A stretch of 6,014 nucleotides of DNA from Actinomycetota bacterium. GTDB taxonomy: Bacteria > Actinomycetota > Thermoleophilia > Miltoncostaeales > Miltoncostaeaceae. A program made the translations under genes and the position numbers. Shown here piece by piece: positions 1 to 5,873 of the stretch. Location: positions 1-6,014 of the forward strand of contig CANJMX010000092.1 in the NCBI GenBank assembly GCA_947475125.1, read 5' to 3'. Each line of letters starts with the position of its first letter. Within the stretch, counting starts at the first letter, position 1. The notes beneath the pieces are model-generated. The model saw only the letters and a list, made by a program, of their open reading frames with translations. It searched no databases and was not told the DNA's origin.

Positions 1-312
1 GAGATGGTGGCCCGGGCCGCGGGGTGCGCGCTGCACGACGACCCGCGGCTGGCCCCGGGCATGACCACCGACGACCTGCTCGACCTGGTGATCGACTTTC
101 CGGATGCCCAGGTGATCGTCGCGTGCTCGCACCAGCCGGGGCTCACGTATGCGCTGTCCGACATCACCGGATGTGGCGAGATCGGGTTTCACCGACCGCA
201 GGCGGCCGTGATCTCGTTGACATCGCCACGGCCAGGTGGCGGATCGCTGGTGGCCCTGCTTCCCCCGCGCGTGCTGCGTGCGGCGGCAGAGGCGCCGGGC
301 TCGGCCCGCTAA
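1..312 (+). CDS. SixA-like histidine phosphatase, C-terminal part (5' end outside window)
   Basis: This is the last 103 residues of a histidine-phosphatase superfamily protein of the SixA type. The reading frame is open from base 1, so the true start and the N-terminal RHG catalytic motif lie upstream. What is visible matches the second half of SixA-like proteins: a helix followed by a loop with L17-x-P19, then a beta-strand (QVIVACSHQPGL, residues 37-48). Its H44 sits where the second catalytic histidine lies in this superfamily. Next comes a hydrophobic strand with A67-A68-V69-I70 after a conserved-looking F63, and a typical ending in LLPPRVL. SixA-type enzymes dephosphorylate phosphohistidine or small phosphorylated substrates in the cytoplasm; the substrate here is unknown. 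The canonical GHEP/GHNP around the second histidine is CSHQP here. The stop codon overlaps the stop of the convergent neighbour by four bases. The family call is good; SixA itself is one of several possible subfamilies. Confidence 0.72.
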   Translation, partial: EMVARAAGCALHDDPRLAPGMTTDDLLDLVIDFPDAQVIVACSHQPGLTYALSDITGCGEIGFHRPQAAVISLTSPRPGGGSLVALLPPRVLRAAAEAPGSAR

Positions 313-680
313 ACCACCGCGACGGTGTTGAGCGCGCGCGCCAGCAGGGCGGCGGGCTCGCCGTCAACGACGGTGGGGCCCAGCTCCTCGATCTTCACCA
401 GCAACAGGCGACGTGCCTCGCGGCGCTGCATGTGCAGTGCCTCCCAGCCCGCAGACTCGGCGTCGTTACCGTTCTGCTTTGCGAGATCGTGCAGCGTGCG
501 CGACACGTGCTCGAGCGGGGTCGGCGCCGTAAGGCGATCATGGGCGTCAACCAGCAGGATGGCGCGCATCCACGATGTGTCACCCGACTCGCGGGCCTGA
601 CGCGACCACTCAGGCGGCATCAGGTCCTCAAGCGCACCGATCATGTCGGTCCATACCTGGGTGTTGGGAGCGTCGCTCAT
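309..680 (-). CDS. Small hypothetical protein downstream of gltA
   Basis: This 123-residue protein begins MSDAPNTQVW and matches no family I recognise. It reads as mostly alpha-helical, soluble and mixed in charge: W10 to M21, a W25-rich loop, a helix around residues 36-50, and a charged helix around 79-100 (QRREARRLLLVKIEEL). There is no signal peptide, membrane segment, cysteine cluster or metal motif. I chose the ATG at 680 because the 21 residues of the longer frame (ATG at 743) are encoded by the GC-only hairpin and read as Ala/Arg/Pro-rich filler. However, the ATG at 680 has no clear Shine-Dalgarno sequence, while the ATG at 743 directly follows the gltA stop codon (TAGATG), so reinitiation from there is possible. 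The gene is co-directional with gltA and 63 bases downstream of it, consistent with a shared transcript. That it is a real gene is supported by its plausible composition and its fit between neighbours; its function is unknown. Confidence 0.65.
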   Translation of the reverse strand: MSDAPNTQVWTDMIGALEDLMPPEWSRQARESGDTSWMRAILLVDAHDRLTAPTPLEHVSRTLHDLAKQNGNDAESAGWEALHMQRREARRLLLVKIEELGPTVVDGEPAALLARALNTVAVV

Positions 681-700
681 ACGGTGCGCATGCGATGGCG

Positions 701-734
701 CGCCCCGCCCGGGCCACGTGGGCCGGGCGGGGCG
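701..734 (-). terminator. GC-only hairpin between gltA and the downstream gene
   Basis: Bases 701-712 (CGCCCCGCCCGG) pair perfectly with 723-734, a 12-bp stem made only of G and C. The 10-base loop contains CACGTG at its centre (715-720) and can pair partly further. The hairpin starts about 10 bases after the gltA stop codon on the minus strand, the normal place for an intrinsic terminator. No run of T follows it on either strand, so it is not a canonical rho-independent terminator. It could be a U-less terminator of the kind proposed for GC-rich actinobacteria, a partial terminator lowering expression of the downstream gene, or an mRNA-stabilising 3' structure for gltA. Confidence 0.45.
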
Positions 735-743
735 AAGTGCCAT

Positions 744-2036
744 CTAGCGTGCCGAGACCTCGACGTAATCGCGCTCGCCGGAACCGATGTAGATCTGGCG
801 TGGGCGGGAGATCTTCTGGTCCTTGTCCTGAATCATCTCAAGCCACTGCGCAACCCAACCCGGGGCGCGACCGATGGCGAACATGACCGTGAACATCTCG
901 GTGGGAATACCGAGTGCCTCGTAGATGAGGCCGGAGTAGAAGTCGACGTTCGGGTAGAGCTTGCGCTGAATGAAGAAATCATCTGCCAGCGCGGTGGCCT
1001 CAAGTGCCACGGCCACCTCGAGCAGCGGGTTGACCCCGGTGACCTCGAATACGTCGTCGCAGGCGCCCTTGATGATGGTCGCGCGCGGGTCGTAGTTCTT
1101 GTAGACGCGGTGACCGAAGCCCATGAGCAGCGCCTCGCGGCTCTTCACCTTGTCCATGAAGTCCGACACGTTGTCGGCCGAGCCGATCTCGCGCAGCATC
1201 ACCAGCACGGCCTCGTTGGCACCGCCGTGCAGCGGCCCGTAAAGGGCGGCGATGCCGGCGTTGACGGCCGAGTAGGTGTCCACCTGTGACGACCCGACGG
1301 CACGCACCGCGGAGGTGGAGCAGTTCTGCTCGTGATCGGCGTGGAGGATGAGGAGGATGTCGAGCGCGCGGACGAGGCGGGGGTCCACCTCGTAGTCGGC
1401 ACCGAAGAACATCTTGAGAATGTTGGTGCTGTAGTCGAGCGAGGGGTCCGGGGCGACGATGTCCTTGCCCTGGTTGTGGCGGAACGCCATGGCGCCGATG
1501 GTCGGCATCTTGGCAATCGTGTTGATGATCGCCTCCATGCGCTCGGGGCCGCTCTCAACTTGCTTCGCCTCGGGGTACAGCGTGGAGAGGTGACCGAAGC
1601 CGGCCTCGAGGATCCCCATTGGGTGGGCGTTCCTGGCGAATGCCTTGATCGACTCGCCGACCTCTGCCTGCACCACCATGCGGTCAACGATCTGCTTCTC
1701 GAATCCCTCAAGCTCCTTGGCCGTGGGCAGCTCGCCATGGATCAGGAGCCATGCAACCTCAAGGAAGGTGCTCTTCGCAGCCAGCTGCTCAATGGGGTAG
1801 CCGCGGTAGCGCAGTACGCCGGCGTCGCCGTCGAGGTACGTGATGGCTGAACGGCACGATGCGGTGTTCATGAACGCCGGGTCGTAGGTCATGAGCCCGA
1901 AGTCATCGTCAGATGTCTTGATCTGACGCAGGTCCGTCGCACGGACGGTCCCGTCAGTGATGGGGAACTCGTACGTCTGGCCCGTACGGCTATCGGTGAC
2001 GGAAAGCGTGCCTTCCACCTGGGGCTCTGTCGACAT
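744..2036 (-). CDS. gltA: Citrate synthase
   Basis: This complete 430-residue citrate synthase condenses acetyl-CoA and oxaloacetate to citrate and CoA, the entry step of the TCA cycle, in the cytoplasm. Its length matches bacterial type II enzymes (about 430). The catalytic residues are all present: H270 in GPLHGGANE, H309 in MGFGHRVYKNYDPRA (the family signature) and D365 in YPNVDFYSG, equivalent to H264, H305 and D362 of the E. coli enzyme. H232 in ILHADHEQN and R318 in DPRA also match oxaloacetate-site residues. An N-terminal region of about 50 residues of the type II kind precedes the ITYLDGDAGVLRYRGYPI block (65-82). The protein closes with RPRQIYIG (411-418) and ERDYVEVSAR, resembling actinobacterial GltA2. 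The ATG at 2036 is preceded by GAAAGG with a 6-base spacer, and the protein aligns from there; longer upstream starts would run into the divergent promoter region. Allosteric control by NADH cannot be judged from sequence alone. Confidence 0.98.
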   Translation of the reverse strand: MSTEPQVEGTLSVTDSRTGQTYEFPITDGTVRATDLRQIKTSDDDFGLMTYDPAFMNTASCRSAITYLDGDAGVLRYRGYPIEQLAAKSTFLEVAWLLIHGELPTAKELEGFEKQIVDRMVVQAEVGESIKAFARNAHPMGILEAGFGHLSTLYPEAKQVESGPERMEAIINTIAKMPTIGAMAFRHNQGKDIVAPDPSLDYSTNILKMFFGADYEVDPRLVRALDILLILHADHEQNCSTSAVRAVGSSQVDTYSAVNAGIAALYGPLHGGANEAVLVMLREIGSADNVSDFMDKVKSREALLMGFGHRVYKNYDPRATIIKGACDDVFEVTGVNPLLEVAVALEATALADDFFIQRKLYPNVDFYSGLIYEALGIPTEMFTVMFAIGRAPGWVAQWLEMIQDKDQKISRPRQIYIGSGERDYVEVSAR

Positions 2037-2042
2037 TCGTGA

Positions 2043-2048
2043 CCTTTC
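2043..2048 (-). promoter_or_regulatory. Ribosome binding site of gltA
   Basis: GAAAGG on the minus strand, followed by a 6-base spacer (TCACGA) and the ATG at 2036. It fixes the citrate synthase start in preference to the upstream alternative starts in the same frame. Confidence 0.75.
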
Positions 2049-2130
2049 TTCAATCGTTTGCCATCGGGGCCTCTCCGGGCCGCGAGCGAGTCTAGGCCAC
2101 CGCGCATGACCGAGGCCGTGGGAACAGCAC

Positions 2131-2175
2131 TGACACTCATTTGCCGATTTGCGCTCGTTTGTTTCACGGGTGTCA
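2131..2175. repeat. Inverted repeat TGACAC / GTGTCA in the divergent promoter region
   Basis: TGACAC at 2131-2136 is mirrored by GTGTCA at 2170-2175, with 33 bases between them. Inside lies an imperfect tandem 8-mer (CATTTGCC at 2138-2145, GATTTGCG at 2146-2153). The arms flank the AT-rich patch almost symmetrically, as paired operator half-sites or two back-to-back -35-like boxes might. A six-base match at this spacing can also arise by chance, so this is a weak call. Confidence 0.3.
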
Positions 2176-2248
2176 GATTTGGGCACCCGAGACCCCCTGC
2201 GCGTCCGCTGCTCCACGTTGGATCGTCTGGACATGACGAGGACACATT

Positions 2249-2252
2249 GGAG
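2249..2252 (+). promoter_or_regulatory. Ribosome binding site deciding the TTG start of the PHP-GT4 gene
   Basis: GGAG sits 6 bases ahead of TTG at 2259, the ideal spacing. Initiation there gives MIRVDLHLHS, with the PHP metal-binding motif beginning at residue 5, as usual for this family. A second TTG at 2247 with GAGGA 4 bases upstream (2238-2242) would add four residues and is the main alternative. No in-frame ATG or GTG lies near the conserved start of the domain. Confidence 0.65.
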
Positions 2253-2258
2253 CATTCG

Positions 2259-4637
2259 TTGATTCGGGTTGATCTGCACCTCCACTCGCGCGCATCAACG
2301 AAGACCGGCAACTGGTTTCTGCAGAGCGCGAGCCTGCCGGAGTCGTACACCGCACCAGAGGACGCCTACCAGGCGGCCAAGCGACGGGGCATGTCGTTTG
2401 TGACCCTCACCGATCACGACACAATTGACGGTGCACTCGAGATCGCACACCACCCTGACGCCTTCGTGAGCGTGGAGGCCACCACGTGGTTTCCCGAAGA
2501 TGGCACCCCTCTCCATGTGCTGTGCTGGGACATTGACGAGGCCGACTTCGCCGAGATCGATCGTGCGCGGGCAAGCGTGCATGACCTCGTGGGGGTGCTC
2601 CGCAGCCGCCAGATCACGCACGCGCTCGCCCACCCCCTCCAGCGCATTGGTGCCCGCCTTACCGCCGATCACCTTGAGCGCTGCCTGTTGCTCTTTCCGG
2701 TTTGGGAGGGGCGCAACGGGGCGCGAAGCCGAGTGGGCAACGAGACCGCCGTACGCATCGCGCAGGCGGCCACGCCCGAGTATCTGGCCAAGCTCGCCAA
2801 CATGCACGACCTCGCCCCCGCAGGATCTGGCGTGCCCTCGCTCACTGCCGGCAGCGACGACCACGGACTCATCGACGCCGCCGCCACATGGACCGAGACC
2901 CCCGACTCCCACGATGTCGGCACCCTGCTCGCCCACATCACGGCTGGGCGCACCGCGTTGGCGGGTGCACACGGCTCGACCGCGGCCCTGTCCCACGCCA
3001 TGATGGGGCTCGCCATCAAGGCGGCGACCGACCGGGGACACTGCCCGGTGCCAGCCGATCTGCGCACGATGGCATCCGAGGTCATGCAGCACCCCTTCCC
3101 TATGGCCGAGGGCATCCCACAGCGAGGTCGGCGCTCGCTCGCGCGCGACTCCGCGCTGCGGGCCGACTGGCAGCGCCTCGACGACATTGAGGAAGGGGCG
3201 CGGCGCAGCCACGCACGCTATCGAGTGGCCACGGACTGGGCGCAGCGCGAGATCCTGCGCCGGGCGATGGCAGGTGACAACGCGCGGCCGGGTCTTGCGG
3301 GCATCACGGATCGCATCGCACTGATGCTCGGTGCCACGGCCCTCGCCGCTCCCTACATGGCTGCAGCGGGGTATCACGCATCCGAGGCGCGCCACGCGCG
3401 TGGTATTGCCCACGACTTCTTCGGCAACCCCGATGCCGGAGAGCCCCAGGCCACCACTGTGGTGTTCACCGACACCTTCGATGACCTCAACGGCGTGGCC
3501 GGAATGATGCGGCGCCTTGCAGACCGCACCGACGCGCTCGGGCTCGATACGACGGTTGTCGCCTTTGGCGACTCGCCGGTTGATACGCCCGGCCTCATTC
3601 GCATCCGCCCGCTCGCCCGTCTGCCGATGCCTGCGTACCGGGATGGAGAGATGACCTTGGGCATCCCATCCATCGCCGAGGTGCTCGACACCCTCGAGCG
3701 CCGCGACGCGCGGGTGGTGCACGCGGCCACGCTCGGACCGCTGGGGCTCGCGGGTATTCTCGCCGCGCGCATTCTGGGCATCCCCTTCATCACTAGCCAC
3801 TCGACGCAGCTTGCGCGCTACACCCTGGCGCTCACCGGCGACCGCCTTGCGGCCGAGGCCGTACGGGCCGGCAGTGCGTGGGTGCACCGGCAGGCCGACC
3901 GGATTCTGGTGCCGAGCCTCCACATGGCCGACGGACTCGCCGAAGAAGGGCTTCCCGTTGAGCGCGTGCGGACGGTGGGCCGAGGAGTGGATACGACGCA
4001 GTTCAACCCCGAGCGGCGCGGATTCTTCGCCCATCGCCGCCTGGGCGGCGATGGCGTCACCGTGCTCGCGGTCTCGCGCCTGTCCCAGGAGAAGGGGCTC
4101 GACTTTCTGCTGGATGCCGCCGACCTGTTGGAGCAGGACGGCGTCGATCTGCGCGTGGCCCTCGTGGGAGATGGCCCACATCGCGATGCCCTTGCGGCAC
4201 GCGTCGCGGGCACCCGGCACCGCCTGCTCGGCCCCTTCACCGGTGACCGCCTCGCTGCCCTGTACGCATCGGCCGACATCTTCTGCCTGCCGTCTGTCAC
4301 CGAGACCTTTGGGCAAGTGGTGCTCGAGGCCCAGGCCAGCGGCCTCCCCGTGGTCGTGCCGATGGGAACGGCGATCGGCGAACAGGTGACCGACGGCGTG
4401 ACCGGCACGCTGAGCATCAGCGATGGCCCTCGGCACCTGGCCATGGCGCTGCGCCCGCTCCTGCTTGATCGCGATCTGCGGATATCGATGGGGCGCCGTG
4501 CGCGGGAGGCAATGGTGAGCCACGCCACGTGGGATGACGTCTTCGTGCGTCTCGCCAATGAGTACCGCGACGTTGCGCGTGGCCGCGAACTCCGGACCGA
4601 GACGCCACGACGCCCGGTCGAGATGGGAGTGCTCTGA
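2259..4637 (+). CDS. PHP-domain phosphoesterase fused to a GT4 glycosyltransferase
   Basis: This 792-residue two-enzyme fusion has no membrane anchor at its ends. Residues 1-235 form a PHP domain (polymerase and histidinol phosphatase type metal-dependent phosphoesterase). Its ligands are in place: D5-L-H7-L-H9, T51-D-H53-D54, E73, H86, H125 in HALAHP and D200-D201-H202 in GSDDH. Residues 236-397 are a mainly helical linker I do not recognise, with an uncharged hydrophobic stretch at 353-372. Residues 398-770 form a GT-B fold family 4 glycosyltransferase. It has NGVAGMM (411-417) as the N-terminal donor/acceptor loop, H514 in TSHSTQ, VGRGVDTTQFNP (573-584), R607 and K612 in VSRLSQEKG, GDGP (637-640), and the EX7E pair E682/E690 in ETFGQVVLE. 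GT4 enzymes transfer sugars from nucleotide-sugars with retention of configuration. The GT half looks nearest to mannosyltransferase-like members, but donor and acceptor are not determined. The start is TTG at 2259 (GGAG, 6-base spacer). The stop overlaps the next GT4 gene, so the two probably act in one pathway. The fusion call is firm; the biochemical role is unknown. Confidence 0.9.
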   Translation: MIRVDLHLHSRASTKTGNWFLQSASLPESYTAPEDAYQAAKRRGMSFVTLTDHDTIDGALEIAHHPDAFVSVEATTWFPEDGTPLHVLCWDIDEADFAEIDRARASVHDLVGVLRSRQITHALAHPLQRIGARLTADHLERCLLLFPVWEGRNGARSRVGNETAVRIAQAATPEYLAKLANMHDLAPAGSGVPSLTAGSDDHGLIDAAATWTETPDSHDVGTLLAHITAGRTALAGAHGSTAALSHAMMGLAIKAATDRGHCPVPADLRTMASEVMQHPFPMAEGIPQRGRRSLARDSALRADWQRLDDIEEGARRSHARYRVATDWAQREILRRAMAGDNARPGLAGITDRIALMLGATALAAPYMAAAGYHASEARHARGIAHDFFGNPDAGEPQATTVVFTDTFDDLNGVAGMMRRLADRTDALGLDTTVVAFGDSPVDTPGLIRIRPLARLPMPAYRDGEMTLGIPSIAEVLDTLERRDARVVHAATLGPLGLAGILAARILGIPFITSHSTQLARYTLALTGDRLAAEAVRAGSAWVHRQADRILVPSLHMADGLAEEGLPVERVRTVGRGVDTTQFNPERRGFFAHRRLGGDGVTVLAVSRLSQEKGLDFLLDAADLLEQDGVDLRVALVGDGPHRDALAARVAGTRHRLLGPFTGDRLAALYASADIFCLPSVTETFGQVVLEAQASGLPVVVPMGTAIGEQVTDGVTGTLSISDGPRHLAMALRPLLLDRDLRISMGRRAREAMVSHATWDDVFVRLANEYRDVARGRELRTETPRRPVEMGVL
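4625..4629 (+). promoter_or_regulatory. Ribosome binding site inside the end of the PHP-GT4 gene
   Basis: GGGAG lies within the last codons of the upstream gene, 7 bases ahead of the ATG at 4637. Together with the TGATG overlap it supports translational coupling of the two glycosyltransferases. Confidence 0.7.
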
Positions 4638-5827
4638 TGCGCGTGGCCGACCTCACGCAGTGGTTCTCGCCCACCTCGGGTGGCATCCATACCTACCTCT
4701 GCGCCAAGGCCGAGTACGCATCGGCCAATGCGAAAGATCACGCGGTGATCGTGCCGGCTGCCACGGCACGATCGTGCATGTTTCATGGGAGCCCGCTCAT
4801 CGAGGTTCCCGGGGTGCTCCTCAACCGCCAGTCCGGCTATCGCCTCGCGCCGTGGGCGTCACGCTTTACGTCGGTGCTCGATGACCTGCGTCCCGATGTC
4901 GTGGTCGTACACGACGCCACCGCGCACCCCCAGGCAATTCGCAACTGGGCCCGAGCCAACGGAGCGGCCGTTGCGATGGTCATCCACTCCGAGCTCGAGA
5001 GCGGCGCGGCCGGGCTTACGCCCGCCGTTCGCACGCCGGTACGAGCCGTGCTGGGCTACGTGCAGGATCGCGCCCTCACCGCCCCGGATGCGGTCATCGT
5101 CACCTCTGAGTCGCTCTGCGACCGCATCGCCGCACGCGGCGATGCCATGCCGGTGGTGATCCCGCTCGGCGTCGATCAGTCGGTCTTCCTGAATGCGAAG
5201 CCCGATCCCACGCTCCATGCGCGTCTGGCCCCGACGGGAACCCCGCTGCTGGTACACGCCGGGCGCCTCTCCAGCGAGAAGCGCGTTGACCTGCTTATCG
5301 ACATGCTCGCCGAACTTCGCACGCCGGCAGTGCTCGCGATCGCCGGGTCCGGCCCCGTCCGTTCAGCCCTCGTGCGCCGCGCCCAGCGTCTGGGTGTGGG
5401 CGAACGAGTGATGATGCTCGGTCATATCGCCGGTCGCACAGACCTTGCGCGCCTGATGGCAACCGGGGACTGCTTCGTGCACCCCAATCCCGATGAGACA
5501 TACGGACTCGCGCCCCTTGAGGCGCTGGCCACCGGAACCCGGGTTGTGGCAGCCCGGGGCGGAGGCCTGCGCGACGTGCTCGGCAGCCGCGGCGCCGTGC
5601 TCGTGCAGCCCGGAGATGCAGCCGCACTCGCGCGTGGCGTTGAGACGGCGCTGCTGCACGAACGACGCACCCCTGACCTCACCGACCTCACGTGGAATCG
5701 CACCTTCGATAAGGAGTGGGATCTCTATGAGTCGCTCAGGGCGGCAACGCAAACAGGGCCGACAGCAGGCGCTGATACAGTCACCCGACTCTTGCCCACG
5801 GGCGGGAGTGTGGCCACGGCCGCATGA
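4637..5827 (+). CDS. GT4 family glycosyltransferase
   Basis: This 396-residue protein is a complete GT-B fold family 4 (retaining) glycosyltransferase of usual length. The N-terminal Rossmann domain opens with MRVADLTQWFSPTSGGIHTY, where S14-G15-G16 is the typical glycine loop. H92 lies in VVVVHDAT and H117 in VIHSELES. The hinge region reads VIPLGVDQSVF (174-184). The donor-binding domain has HAGRLSSEKRVDLL (207-220, with R210 and K215 in the nucleotide-sugar positions), AGSGP (236-240), and VHPNPDETYGLAPLEAL (281-297) carrying the EX7E pair E287/E295. GGGLRDVL (308-315) completes the pocket. There is no signal peptide or membrane helix; such enzymes usually work at the inner face of the membrane or in the cytoplasm. 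The last 27 residues are a Thr/Gly/Ala-rich tail without domain character. The ATG overlaps the previous stop by one base (TGATG). It probably adds a second sugar to the product of the upstream fusion; the donor cannot be told from sequence. Confidence 0.93.
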   Translation: MRVADLTQWFSPTSGGIHTYLCAKAEYASANAKDHAVIVPAATARSCMFHGSPLIEVPGVLLNRQSGYRLAPWASRFTSVLDDLRPDVVVVHDATAHPQAIRNWARANGAAVAMVIHSELESGAAGLTPAVRTPVRAVLGYVQDRALTAPDAVIVTSESLCDRIAARGDAMPVVIPLGVDQSVFLNAKPDPTLHARLAPTGTPLLVHAGRLSSEKRVDLLIDMLAELRTPAVLAIAGSGPVRSALVRRAQRLGVGERVMMLGHIAGRTDLARLMATGDCFVHPNPDETYGLAPLEALATGTRVVAARGGGLRDVLGSRGAVLVQPGDAAALARGVETALLHERRTPDLTDLTWNRTFDKEWDLYESLRAATQTGPTAGADTVTRLLPTGGSVATAA

Positions 5828-5830
5828 CCA

Positions 5831-5847
5831 GCCCCCGCATGAGGGGC
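5831..5847 (+). terminator. Short GC hairpin after the second glycosyltransferase (weak)
   Basis: GCCCC at 5831-5835 can pair with GGGGC at 5843-5847 around a 7-base loop, just after the stop codon at 5825-5827. The stem is only 5 bp, and the downstream ATTCGATTT is not a true T-tract. It may be a weak terminator or chance. If it is not functional, the NYN gene 46 bases further on could belong to the same transcript. Confidence 0.25.
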
Positions 5848-5862
5848 ACGACAATTCGATTT

Positions 5863-5867
5863 GGAGG
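5863..5867 (+). promoter_or_regulatory. Ribosome binding site of the NYN-domain gene
   Basis: GGAGG with a 6-base spacer (TACCCC) ahead of the ATG at 5874. It is the strongest Shine-Dalgarno sequence in the window and makes that start secure. Confidence 0.8.
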
Positions 5868-5873
5868 TACCCC

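Larger units (their letters stand above)
2037..2258. promoter_or_regulatory. Divergent promoter region between gltA and the PHP-GT4 operon
   Basis: These 222 bases separate two divergently transcribed genes and must hold promoters for both. Most of it is GC-rich, but about 2129-2182 is a clearly AT-richer patch with runs of T (on the plus strand) such as ATTTGCC, GATTTGC, CGTTTG and GTTTCA. I could not place a convincing -35/-10 pair. CTGACA occurs on the plus strand at 2130-2135 and on the minus strand at 2176-2171, each one mismatch from TTGACA, but neither has a good TATAAT-like hexamer 16-18 bases downstream. The position of the patch suits a shared regulatory zone. The leaders would be roughly 100 bases for gltA and 80 bases for the operon if initiation occurs there. 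No riboswitch that I recognise is present. Confidence 0.6.

Noticed and set aside
24..1289. A 421-codon plus-strand open frame across the SixA end, the small protein and gltA
   Set aside because: It runs antisense through the catalytic part of an unmistakable citrate synthase and shows no domain character; a GC-rich shadow frame.
2068..2117. GGCCTC (2068-2073) and GAGGCC (2112-2117) inverted pair in the gltA leader
   Set aside because: Only six bases with a 38-base loop in GC-rich sequence; easily found by chance and not at a position typical of an attenuator.
2058..2258. N-terminal extension of the PHP-GT4 protein to an upstream TTG (67 more residues)
   Set aside because: It would place the start just 22 bases from the gltA start and translate the whole divergent promoter region. 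The PHP motif begins correctly at residue 5 from the TTG at 2259, which has a well-spaced GGAG.
2037..2285. Longer citrate synthase starting upstream of 2036 (up to 83 extra residues)
   Set aside because: The extra residues resemble no citrate synthase, overlap the divergent gene, and the ATG at 2036 has a good ribosome binding site and gives the normal family length.
2295..4523. A 742-codon open frame on the minus strand, opposite the PHP-GT4 gene
   Set aside because: Its translation is His/Arg/Gly/Ala-rich with no recognisable motif, while the plus strand encodes clear PHP and GT4 domains over the same bases. Long antisense frames are expected in GC-rich coding DNA because stop codons are rare in some frames.
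3818..4786. A 322-codon minus-strand frame across the junction of the two glycosyltransferase genes
   Set aside because: Arg/Ser-rich translation without motifs, antisense to two well-supported GT4 domains; a shadow frame.
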